Of a stretch of DNA of 43,252 nt, positions 14,912 through 21,903 are shown one piece after another. The notes below the pieces were generated by a model, which made no database searches, was not told the DNA's origin, and saw only the letters and a list, made by a program, of their open reading frames with translations. Source of the stretch: a virus; the IMG/VR virus record IMGVR_UViG_3300048822_000009, positions 1-43,252 of that record, one strand, 5' to 3'. The position numbers and the translations under genes are program-made. Position 1 is the first letter of the stretch; every line of letters begins with the position of its first letter.

Positions 14912-14944
14912 TTCTAGTCCCTATTACTAGTGAGTAATGAGGCC
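14912..14944. repeat. CAH palindrome 4
   Basis: ctagtccctattac (14914-14927) faces gtaatgaggccctg (14934 onward) around a short loop. On the minus strand it lies between the stop of the membrane-protein gene and the endolysin start, only 2 bases from the ATG. Confidence 0.8.
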
Positions 14945-14960
14945 CTGTTATTAGGGCTTT
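14942..14960 (+). terminator. Small terminator-like hairpin on the antisense strand
   Basis: GCCCT gttatt AGGGC followed by TTTTT (14942-14961) is terminator-shaped on the plus strand, opposite to the genes here. It overlaps CAH 4 and the stop codon of the minus-strand gene ending at 14951. It could stop antisense transcription into the lysis genes, but the stem is only 5 bp. Confidence 0.4.
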
Positions 14961-15286
14961 TTGTGAAAGAGTGCGTGCCGAGTGTCCGAAGCGACTTGCG
15001 CCAGCTTACGTTTCTCATCGAGAAGCTTGATTCGTTCTTCGATTGTATGAATCCTGTAGCGTCGAATTTGCACCGCCACGCCAATGCTTACCGCAATCAA
15101 TCCTACAATCACACTTAGCAGACTGCAAACCTCATGGAGAATGGGCAATCCAGTCGTCAGGCTATTCGTCACTCCGACTGCAATCGATGATATCCCCCCG
15201 GCAATCGTCAGCCCCGGATGACTCAGCCATTCCAGCAGCCTCTGATTCAGGTCGAGGTGGGAGATTTGATCTGTAAAGTCGTTCAT
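14951..15286 (-). CDS. Two-span membrane protein of the lysis cassette
   Basis: 111 residues. Two hydrophobic segments (about 25-45, LTIAGGISSIAVGVTNSL, and about 55-80, CSLLSVIVGLIAVSIGVAVQ) are followed by a charged helix (RRYRIHTIEERIKLLDEKRK). This could be a second holin, an antiholin or an inner-membrane spanin-like protein. I start at the ATG 15286, which has AGGAA 9 bases upstream, rather than at the TTG at 15304. Confidence 0.65.
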   Translation of the reverse strand: MNDFTDQISHLDLNQRLLEWLSHPGLTIAGGISSIAVGVTNSLTTGLPILHEVCSLLSVIVGLIAVSIGVAVQIRRYRIHTIEERIKLLDEKRKLAQVASDTRHALFHKKP

Positions 15287-15306
15287 GATGATATTTCCTG
15301 ACAAGA

Positions 15307-15753
15307 TTAATGGCCCAAACCAGCAACCAGAGAAAGTAACCCCCCATAAGGAGGCCGCGCAAGAGTCGAATCATGAGGCCCCACGAATAGGAATCTGAGA
15401 AAGGTTAAGCAGACAATGGCATGGATAGTCCAATTGTAGAAGTAGGGGGTCAGGCCACGAATGCCGGTAAGGTCTTCCAGGATGTACAAAAGTCCGCCAA
15501 GAAGCTGGAATAGAAGCTGGCAGAGTGTGAGATTCACGATGTCTAGGAGGAAATTTGACGGAGAGAACCCTCTGACAAGAATCAGCAAAAGCCCCGCATT
15601 CCATGAAGCGCATGCCACATAGTACCAGCCATCAAAAGGGACCAAGGGCAGCGTAAGCTTCGATCCAATTTCTACCCCGACCAGTAGCAAGAAGGCGGAA
15701 AACCTCTCCCGCCTTCTTGGACTGCCTTTGGAGGGGTTAATGCCCCGGACCAT
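15307..15753 (-). CDS. Multi-span membrane protein, unknown
   Basis: 148 residues. The N-terminus is basic (NPSKGSPRRRERFS), and about four hydrophobic segments follow (AFLLLVGVEIGSKLTL, VACASWNAGLLLILV, LDIVNLTLCQLLFQLLGGLL, IHAIVCLTFLRFLFV). The frame is open upstream to 15828, but that part overlaps another small gene in a different frame, so I prefer the ATG at 15753. No family is recognised. The position points to lysis or superinfection exclusion. Confidence 0.6.
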   Translation of the reverse strand: MVRGINPSKGSPRRRERFSAFLLLVGVEIGSKLTLPLVPFDGWYYVACASWNAGLLLILVRGFSPSNFLLDIVNLTLCQLLFQLLGGLLYILEDLTGIRGLTPYFYNWTIHAIVCLTFLRFLFVGPHDSTLARPPYGGLLSLVAGLGH

Positions 15754-15880
15754 CGCCGCCGATGGAAACAGACTCCTGACTAACGGCTTCAGGAGACTCT
15801 TCCGTGTCTTCGGAGTCTTCCAAAACATCCTCTACTATTTCATCCACTGTTTCGAGAATGTCATCTGGACCATTGACCAT
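15737..15880 (-). CDS. Very acidic small protein, 47 aa
   Basis: A short ORF: MVNGPDDILETVDEIVEDVL, then a run rich in E, D and S, and the end GGDGPGH. AAAGG lies 8 bases before its ATG. It is the first gene after the promoter candidate at 15914-15943. It overlaps the next membrane-protein gene by 17 bp. The function is unknown, and its charge would suit a protein that binds a basic partner. Confidence 0.55.
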   Translation of the reverse strand: MVNGPDDILETVDEIVEDVLEDSEDTEESPEAVSQESVSIGGDGPGH

Positions 15881-15913
15881 ATCGAGTGCCTTTGCAAAGT
15901 TTTTGGAGATTGT

Positions 15914-15943
15914 AGTCTAGCGAAAACTTTCTCAAACTGTCAA
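15914..15943 (-). promoter_or_regulatory. Promoter candidate for the lysis cassette
   Basis: On the minus strand, TTGACA (15943-15938, perfect -35) is followed after 18 bp by TAGACT (15919-15914, 4 of 6 to -10). It lies in the gap between the tail-fibre stop and the acidic small gene, where a separate lysis promoter would be expected. Confidence 0.5.
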
Positions 15944-15952
15944 TTGGGCATA

Positions 15953-17620
15953 CTATCGACGGCGACGAGCGATGATCTGCCCAGATACTGCCGCAGTGCC
16001 CCCAGTGAAGGCGGCATACGAAACCAAATACACTGTGGTGGAGGTTGATACATTAACTCTCAGCATTGGAGGGGATTGCGATAAAGCTAATGTGGAGGAT
16101 ACCCCAGCTATTTGAGAAAGCGTATAGACTGCACCAAACGTATTTGAAGTTGTGGACAGGCCGGAAGAGAACAGCGTGATCGTCGCTCCCGTGGGGAGGA
16201 TGTAATTCCCTGCATAAACGTCCCAATCCCCCGCAGTCAAAGACACCGACACAGCATTCATCGCTGTGGCAGAGGTTATAGCTACTGAGGTCGCATTCGC
16301 AGTTATCACCTCCCCTACACTTCCCGCAGAAGCATTCCCTGCCGCAGTTGTCCCGACAATATTCGGAGTTGTGATCGTCGGGCTAGTCGCCAGTACATTC
16401 AAGCTTGGGGCCATTTGCCAGACATCATTCACCCCATCTTGCTGGATCAGGGTTGCTGCTGAATTGTTGACTCCTTGTGGAATGAAAATCCCTGTTCCGA
16501 TTGGCGTATTGCTATTTGTCGCCATCCGAATTTGTAAGGTGAATGCCCCAGTTGTGTTATTATTTGTCAGACCTTGGGAACTGGCGGTAAGGTAAGTTCC
16601 GACAGGGAGCAAAATCAAGGCATTGGAGGTCAGAGTCCCTGTGAGTGTCAGTGTGTAGAAATGCAGCACATCAACAGGTTGAATTTGAATTGACCCACCT
16701 CCGACGCCAGTGTAGCCTGTTCCCCCATAGAGGATTTGAAGAGAAGCTACTCCGCTCCCGGAAAGAGTCATAACCCTGACAACGGCATCCCCATTCCCAG
16801 TGGTGCCGATAACATTGAGCAAATCCCCTACAACGTAGCCTGACCCAATCGCAGAAATCGACAATATGGAGGTAATCGCACCTCCTGACGTATTGTAGAC
16901 AATCTGTGCGCCAGTCCCTACCCCTGCAAAACTATACTGACCTCCGCCACTGGCTCCAAGATTTAGCGGATAAGTGGACTGGGCATGCGTGATGGCAGAT
17001 TGCACTTGCGCAGTAGTTGCAACTTGGGTATTGTTCAGGTTCGCTGCGGCAGTAGGCGCTGTGGGAATTCCAGCTGCGGAGATTGCAAAAGCATCCGTTG
17101 CGCCACCGTTCGTAACGAAGTGAATGCCGTTTGACGTGGTTGTCCCAAGAACCAACTCTCCGCTTGTGGCTGTCAGGTATGTGGCATTCGGAAGACTCAA
17201 GCTACCGCTTCCGACAAACCCCGAAGAGTTAATCCCGAAGTCGCCATAATATGAGGTCGATGTCCCCAAATTGTTGGAAACAACAACATCCGCTGACGCC
17301 AAAGCCCCTGCATTTGAATTCTGAATAACTTCCTGTACGTAGCTATTAACCGAAGCTGAGTAGCTCTCGACGATATTCGTGTCCGTGTAGGTGAGGTTCC
17401 CGTAGGAATAGGCTCCTTGATTGGAAGCTGCTGCAATTGACCCAGTGAGGGTGATCGTCAATGCAGACAGATTGCTATTAAGGACTAGATTCTGCTCGAT
17501 GAAGGACTTGAACAACGAAGCTGGAATTTGCACCGTGACGCCGGATTGCACGAGCGGCATTAACTCCGGGCCTGTTGGAATTGTTCCTGCTGGAAGTCCT
17601 GAAATTGTTGAATCTGCCAT
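15953..17620 (-). CDS. Tail fibre or spike protein
   Basis: 555 residues, very rich in G, S, T, A and N. The N-terminus MADSTISGLPAGTIPTG and following LMPLVQSG are typical of phage tail-fibre attachment regions (ISGLPA.T). The middle is repetitive beta structure with GSGYVVGDLLNVIGTTGNGD and GGTGYTGVGGG turns. The end SGQIIARRRR follows a jellyroll-like segment. It probably binds the host receptor. TAGGAG precedes the start. Confidence 0.8.
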   Translation of the reverse strand: MADSTISGLPAGTIPTGPELMPLVQSGVTVQIPASLFKSFIEQNLVLNSNLSALTITLTGSIAAASNQGAYSYGNLTYTDTNIVESYSASVNSYVQEVIQNSNAGALASADVVVSNNLGTSTSYYGDFGINSSGFVGSGSLSLPNATYLTATSGELVLGTTTSNGIHFVTNGGATDAFAISAAGIPTAPTAAANLNNTQVATTAQVQSAITHAQSTYPLNLGASGGGQYSFAGVGTGAQIVYNTSGGAITSILSISAIGSGYVVGDLLNVIGTTGNGDAVVRVMTLSGSGVASLQILYGGTGYTGVGGGSIQIQPVDVLHFYTLTLTGTLTSNALILLPVGTYLTASSQGLTNNNTTGAFTLQIRMATNSNTPIGTGIFIPQGVNNSAATLIQQDGVNDVWQMAPSLNVLATSPTITTPNIVGTTAAGNASAGSVGEVITANATSVAITSATAMNAVSVSLTAGDWDVYAGNYILPTGATITLFSSGLSTTSNTFGAVYTLSQIAGVSSTLALSQSPPMLRVNVSTSTTVYLVSYAAFTGGTAAVSGQIIARRRR

Positions 17621-17628
17621 TGCGGCTC

Positions 17629-17934
17629 CTAGTGTAAGATGTAAAAAGTATCCATTTCAGCATCGTATTCTTGCAGAAGCCCCCCTCCATTCTCTTGCAG
17701 GAGTTTGAAACTGCTTTGTACGAAACTCAAAGGAGGCTCGGGGCGGCTGAATGGCACGCTTTGGTTGTCCCGGACTCCGCGAAGGTAATCCTGCGGATTG
17801 CGGACCTCTTTGTGACGCTTGCAGACATAAAAGTTGTCCCAAGTCTTCATCGTGAGGCTGGCTTTGATCTTGGCCCCACAGAGATCGCAGACAACATTCC
17901 AATCCCCGTCTTTGTAATAGTCTGATTGACCCAT
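17629..17934 (-). CDS. Conserved zinc-ribbon phage protein, 101 aa
   Basis: The N-terminal half has VVCDLCGAKIKAS and, 16 residues later, YVCKRHKEVRNPQDYLRG, a CxxC...CxxH metal site. After that comes SVPFSRPEPP and a less ordered tail. Proteins with CDLCG.K.KAS...KTWDN..VC..H...RNPQD are common beside tail-fibre genes in short-tailed and siphophages. The role is unknown. TAATG overlap with the upstream stop at 17934 decides the start. Confidence 0.75.
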   Translation of the reverse strand: MGQSDYYKDGDWNVVCDLCGAKIKASLTMKTWDNFYVCKRHKEVRNPQDYLRGVRDNQSVPFSRPEPPLSFVQSSFKLLQENGGGLLQEYDAEMDTFYILH

Positions 17935-18335
17935 TAGGAGTACTCCAACCAATTTGAAAGGGTGGCGGTTCCGGCAGTCGTTATTTCATAGGAAGTATTG
18001 GGTGGTACGATACCCTGAACTGTCATGAGGGCCGTGGAAGTTCCTCCATTCTGCTCGTAAGCCGCCACAACTCCCCCTATTGTAAGGGCTGTAGCCGCAG
18101 AAGGTGCTAGGCTCACCACAACTGACACGAAGATACTGGCTTTCGAGGACGTGTACACTGTGCCGACGACCCTTGTCGGAGTAGAGTATGCCCCAGTGGT
18201 CCCTCCAATTGTGTAGGCTCGCACAAACAATCCAAGTTGCGAGAACCATCGTTGCCAGACGCTGGATGAAAATCCCCCATTTTCGACAACTGGCGTCGGA
18301 GGTGGGGGAACGGGGCCAAGAATATGTTTTGCCAT
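17934..18335 (-). CDS. Tail-associated hypothetical protein, 133 aa
   Basis: The protein begins MAKHILGPVPPPPTPVVENG, then SSSVWQRWFSQL, followed by beta strands rich in T, S and V, as in small tail or baseplate-type proteins that precede the fibre. The start is 1-2 bases past the CAH 5 arm (aggccctaaaATG). A direct structural role is likely, but I see no specific family. Confidence 0.6.
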   Translation of the reverse strand: MAKHILGPVPPPPTPVVENGGFSSSVWQRWFSQLGLFVRAYTIGGTTGAYSTPTRVVGTVYTSSKASIFVSVVVSLAPSAATALTIGGVVAAYEQNGGTSTALMTVQGIVPPNTSYEITTAGTATLSNWLEYS

Positions 18336-18336
18336 T

Positions 18337-18372
18337 TTAGGGCCTTATTACTAGTTAGTAACGGGGACTTAA
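18337..18372. repeat. CAH palindrome 5
   Basis: Read on the minus strand: attaagtccccgttac, loop taacta, gtaataaggccctaa. Pairing is less perfect than in other copies. One arm holds the stop codon of the PurD-like gene (TAA 18369-18371), and the other ends just before the ATG at 18335. Confidence 0.75.
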
Positions 18373-19697
18373 TATTCCCAACTGGAGGCATAGCCCCTAG
18401 CTTGAAGCTTGGGAAGCTGCTTTTCCAGCCTCTGCCCAATGTCAAGACGATACATGGGGGAATTCGGAATTTCAAGAGAGTCTATCACGGAGTAGGCTTT
18501 CTTGGCTGCTTTGCTGACAGAATCCCCCACTCCACTCGCAACAAGGACTTCGTCCGCAGTCGTCACTAGCATAGCTTCTTCCACGATGCGAGAGCCTCGC
18601 AAGACAGGGGCTTTGCCCAGCTTCATGCTGATCGGGTGGATGTTGTATCGATTGGATTCGTCAATCCCCCATACAGGATAATCCTCAGCATCTTTATTGA
18701 GGGCTTTGCTGAAGGGGAAATTCGGCATGGCGACAAGAACGCCTACGGCATGCTTTGTCAGTGGCTCGAAGGTGTCTCGACCCTCCAGGAGGTCTTTCAT
18801 CCAAGTAGCGATCTCGGGGTGCAGAACTTGCTGAATGTTGAAGAGTGGCCAGCCAAATCGGCATGTATGCTCCATCGGACCGGGGGGCAAGCTGGCGTCA
18901 TCCGGGATGATAACACTCACGTCAATGTATCCGGTGTATCCGGCGCGATGGAGTTGGGCTTCGAGCGGCACAAGAACCTCTTGCGCTAGCATACTTTCCT
19001 CCAGAGTGCAATACTTCATTGCGGTCCCCATTTCGCCCGTATTCACCCCCAGTTCCCCATTCATGAGCTTCTTAAATTCGAAGTTTTCGAGAAACCATTT
19101 GCTGAAGCCATTGCGACCGAACCAGCCTCCGACAGCCATCTCAATTCCGGGGCAGAATTCCTGCAAAATGAAGCTTTCTTTGAGTTTGGCCTTCTGTTTC
19201 CATCGTTCCAGCATGAAAACCATGTCTTCGGGACCCTTGGATACATACGACATTGCTTTGTCAGCGTCGCCATTGGGCTTGCTAACGTAGCGTTTGAGGG
19301 TTTTCTGCACATGCAAGCTGGCCTCGTCGTAGTTTTTGAAGACTTCGTAGGGGAGAGTGGGAATACCAGCATTGTCGAAGACTGCTTGGCCGCATTCACG
19401 ATCCGTTTCCCACTTTGCGGTCTCCATGCCAGCCGAGAAGATCGGATACCCTTCCCGACGGTATTTCTCCAATGCTTGCAGGTATTTGAGGTTCATGCTA
19501 CAGCAAATGAGGCCATCCTGTGCCCATTTCATGTGGGGTTCCCAAGAGTTTACCTTGGTCAGGAGTCCGTCCCCCATACAAGAGCGCACGCCGGGGCGCT
19601 GTTCGGGCATCCAAATCTTGACAGTGTGGCCTTCGGCTTCGCATCGAAGGGCGAAATCAAGGAAGAGGAAATTAGCATCAATGAGGAGGATGTTCAA
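18369..19697 (-). CDS. PurD-like ATP-grasp ligase
   Basis: 442 residues, close to full-length phosphoribosylamine-glycine ligase (PurD), which joins glycine to phosphoribosylamine in purine synthesis. It has an N-terminal Rossmann start NILLIDANFLFLDFAL, ATP-grasp strands VSKPNG and FILQEFCPGIEMAVGGWFG, NTGEMGTA (PurD: NTGGMGA), MEHTCRFGWP (PurD: EFNVRFGDPE) and a C-terminal YRLDIG like PurD. The Mg-binding ExN is EHT here, so chemistry may have changed. The start is TTG at 19697 with AAAGGTG 5-6 bases upstream. It lies in the tail module rather than with nucleotide genes. Confidence 0.75.
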   Translation of the reverse strand: MNILLIDANFLFLDFALRCEAEGHTVKIWMPEQRPGVRSCMGDGLLTKVNSWEPHMKWAQDGLICCSMNLKYLQALEKYRREGYPIFSAGMETAKWETDRECGQAVFDNAGIPTLPYEVFKNYDEASLHVQKTLKRYVSKPNGDADKAMSYVSKGPEDMVFMLERWKQKAKLKESFILQEFCPGIEMAVGGWFGRNGFSKWFLENFEFKKLMNGELGVNTGEMGTAMKYCTLEESMLAQEVLVPLEAQLHRAGYTGYIDVSVIIPDDASLPPGPMEHTCRFGWPLFNIQQVLHPEIATWMKDLLEGRDTFEPLTKHAVGVLVAMPNFPFSKALNKDAEDYPVWGIDESNRYNIHPISMKLGKAPVLRGSRIVEEAMLVTTADEVLVASGVGDSVSKAAKKAYSVIDSLEIPNSPMYRLDIGQRLEKQLPKLQARGYASSWEY

Positions 19698-19717
19698 GCT
19701 GGCACCTTTAGAGGGGG

Positions 19718-19759
19718 ATAACTAGTCCTCATTACTAAAAAGTAATAGGGACTAGTTAT
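19718..19759. repeat. CAH palindrome 6
   Basis: ataactagtcctcattac (19718-19735) and gtaatagggactagttat (19742-19759) pair over nearly the whole 18 bases, around a taaaaa loop. It lies between the 107-residue gene and the PurD-like gene. Confidence 0.9.
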
Positions 19760-19761
19760 GA

Positions 19762-20085
19762 TTAATAGTCGAAACACGCGCACGAGGCACCGTCACGTCC
19801 ACATTGGGAACAGTCGCTTCGGCTGCGCAAAGCCTCGTAGACTCGGCCCGAGGTATGTGCGGAGACCTCCCGGGAGCCGACGGAGGCATCCCCCTCGTTC
19901 CGAGCGTCGTCCGTGAACACTCGGAACCCCTTGACAACTCCCCGTTTCGGCGCTATAATAAACCCGGGGTTGCCGAGGATAGCACGACACACCGGGCACG
20001 AGGGGTGGGAGCTCGTGGCGATCGCCGTCGAGACCTCCTCGGTTGCGGTGTGCGGTAAGCAGCCATCTGACGTCGTATGTATCAT
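19762..20085 (-). CDS. GC-rich moron-like gene, cysteine-rich 107-aa protein
   Basis: The ATG at 20085 follows the CAH 7 arm with the same bases as the endolysin gene (agtaatagggactagaaATG), which supports this strand. The product has two cysteine clusters, PSCPVCRA and CSQCGRDGASCACFDY, as in a zinc-binding protein. It resembles nothing I know. A hand count over 19801-20080 gives 177 G+C of 280 (63%), clearly above its neighbours. The gene is enclosed by two CAH copies, so it looks like a recently gained cassette. Confidence 0.55.
   Translation of the reverse strand: MIHTTSDGCLPHTATEEVSTAIATSSHPSCPVCRAILGNPGFIIAPKRGVVKGFRVFTDDARNEGDASVGSREVSAHTSGRVYEALRSRSDCSQCGRDGASCACFDY
19931..19959 (+). 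promoter_or_regulatory. Perfect consensus sigma70 promoter match on the plus strand
   Basis: TTGACA (19931-19936), a 17-bp spacer and TATAAT (19954-19959) give 12 of 12 consensus bases. It points right, against the late genes, inside the GC-rich cassette. A transcript from about 19966 would run through CAH 7 and antisense to the end of the ejection protein gene. It could also be chance inside coding sequence. Confidence 0.5.
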
Positions 20086-20125
20086 TTCTAGTCCCTATTA
20101 CTAATTAATAATGGGGACTAGTTAT
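20086..20125. repeat. CAH palindrome 7
   Basis: ttctagtccctatta (20086-20100) pairs with taatggggactag (20109-20121 region) around an AT-rich loop. It lies directly before the start codon of the 107-residue gene. Confidence 0.85.
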
Positions 20126-20137
20126 CGTCCCCCTCGT

Positions 20138-21886
20138 TCATTGTGCTGGCGTCGCTGTCTTCCCAATCGCCCCGCCCGTCGCTGCCCCGCCCTGACTCGC
20201 AAGTGTCAGCAGGATGAATCTCTTCAAACGCTCCCCGACACTTGTTCGCTCACCCTCGTCAGCAATCTTCTGCACGAGTGCGACTTGTTGGCGAATCGGA
20301 GCAAGTTCAGCCAATGTCATGAGATTACTCGAAACAAGCGCGGGTTGCAAGCGCCCAAAGGCTTTCCCAATCTCATCCGCAGGGGTATTCGCCAGCTTCT
20401 TGTTGATCTCCTGCGACAGAATTGGCTTCAGAGAAGGGTCTTTCCCGAGTTGATAAGCTAGCTTTTCGAGATCGCTTGGTGATCCTTTGCCCGTCACCTC
20501 CCGATTCAGCACTGACGGTATCATATCCTTCGCTTTGGCGACCTTCTCGGCTTGGTAGGCTGTCCGATACTGGGATTCCAGCCGCCCAAGCCCAATAGTT
20601 TGCAAATACTCATTGTAGGCTCCTCGGAGTTTCGCCCGGACATCGCTTGTAATGACATCCTGACCTGCTTTCGCTCCCGAACTTGGACCTGTTTCCAGTT
20701 GCTTCCCCCAATCCCTGATTTTTTGATCCACACTTTCCGCGTATCCCGCAAGAACTTTCGGGTCAGAGGTTGGCGCACTCAAGGGTTTGCCGCTGGCACT
20801 CACAAGCGCCGTCGCTGGCTTGCCCTTGGCTTGGTCAGCTTTCAGTCCCTTCAGCAAGCTTGAGGCTTCGCCCGGAGAAACTTCTCCAAGCGCAACCTTC
20901 GCCTTGAGGTCAGCCTCGAATCGCTGAAATGCTGGCGTCGTGGAGAATGTTTTCCCCTTCTGGACCGCATCCGTGACTCCTTGAAACATCCTTTCGCGGT
21001 AGATTGTCGAAGCCATATCGGGGGCATTGACAATTTTCCCAGCTTGTCGGGCTGCGGCAATCGCTGGGTCTTCGACCCCAATTGGCGGCAAACTTGGGTC
21101 AGCCTTGCGAGTAAGATCAGCCAATTTCCGACGATTCTCCGATGTCTCCAGTTGATTCACGTAGGCTTCCGGCGTAGGAAGTCGCTTGCCAAACATATCT
21201 TCTTGAAGCTTGGAGGCAATCCTGACATCTGCTTCCTTGTCCCTCGTGACGGCATTCTTTGCCGCTAGCATCACTCCGGGCAAGTTCCCCCGAGCGATAT
21301 TGGCCCCCATTGAAAGGATGTTCTTCGTCTCCCGGAAGGCTAGATTGCTCACGGCTTCCCCGGCTTGCGCCCCTACAAGGCTCGCACCGAGTTCGACCGC
21401 ATCGGGCCATCCTTCACGCTTGGCGACCGCTTCCACGCCCCCCGTCATCGCACCCGCAGCCGCACCTCCGGCAATCCGTTGCTTGGCCGGGACCATCTCC
21501 ATCCCCTTCCCAAGCGCCATCGCGGCTTCCCCATACTTCCCGGGAAGAACCTTGCCAGCGGCTTGGAGTGCCCGAGGAGCAATCCCTGATACAATCCCAC
21601 CACTCAACGCCCCGCCACCAACCTTGCCCATAGCTTCCTCAGCCGAAACTTCCTCTGGTGGCTTAGGCTTGAAATGGTCCGAGATACTGCGCGCAATCAT
21701 CTCTAAGCCCGATACGTCCGAAGGTTCTGCCCCCGGCTCCCGATGGGCGGGGTCAGTACTCCCCGGAGTCCACGCGGCTTTCGCTTGCGCTGCTTTGATT
21801 GCTCCTGCAAGTTGCTTGGCAGAAGCTGTATCCCCTGCCGCGTCCGCTTTTTCTAGTGCAGCCCCGAGTTCGTCAATTGTCGGCAT
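20138..21886 (-). CDS. Internal virion (ejection-type) protein, 582 aa
   Basis: The N-terminus TIDELGAALEKADAAGDTAS is of the D...A...ADAAGDT type found at the front of many phage internal and ejection proteins. Next come glycine/alanine-rich, possibly membrane-active segments (VGGGALSGGIVSGIAPRALQ and IAGGAAAGAMTGG), then long charged helices and a hydrophobic, glycine-rich end. It is the third of three consecutive genes after the needle-hub gene, the place of P22 gp7, gp20 and gp16. It probably leaves the capsid with the DNA to form a channel. GGAG precedes the start. Confidence 0.7.
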   Translation of the reverse strand: MPTIDELGAALEKADAAGDTASAKQLAGAIKAAQAKAAWTPGSTDPAHREPGAEPSDVSGLEMIARSISDHFKPKPPEEVSAEEAMGKVGGGALSGGIVSGIAPRALQAAGKVLPGKYGEAAMALGKGMEMVPAKQRIAGGAAAGAMTGGVEAVAKREGWPDAVELGASLVGAQAGEAVSNLAFRETKNILSMGANIARGNLPGVMLAAKNAVTRDKEADVRIASKLQEDMFGKRLPTPEAYVNQLETSENRRKLADLTRKADPSLPPIGVEDPAIAAARQAGKIVNAPDMASTIYRERMFQGVTDAVQKGKTFSTTPAFQRFEADLKAKVALGEVSPGEASSLLKGLKADQAKGKPATALVSASGKPLSAPTSDPKVLAGYAESVDQKIRDWGKQLETGPSSGAKAGQDVITSDVRAKLRGAYNEYLQTIGLGRLESQYRTAYQAEKVAKAKDMIPSVLNREVTGKGSPSDLEKLAYQLGKDPSLKPILSQEINKKLANTPADEIGKAFGRLQPALVSSNLMTLAELAPIRQQVALVQKIADEGERTSVGERLKRFILLTLASQGGAATGGAIGKTATPAQ

Positions 21887-21903
21887 AATCGCTCCCTTTT
21901 TCC

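Noticed and set aside
19804-20058. Plus-strand ORF opposite the 107-residue gene
   Set aside because: It has no start signal, an arginine/glycine-rich shadow composition and starts before the plus-strand promoter. The minus-strand gene has the same start context as the endolysin gene.
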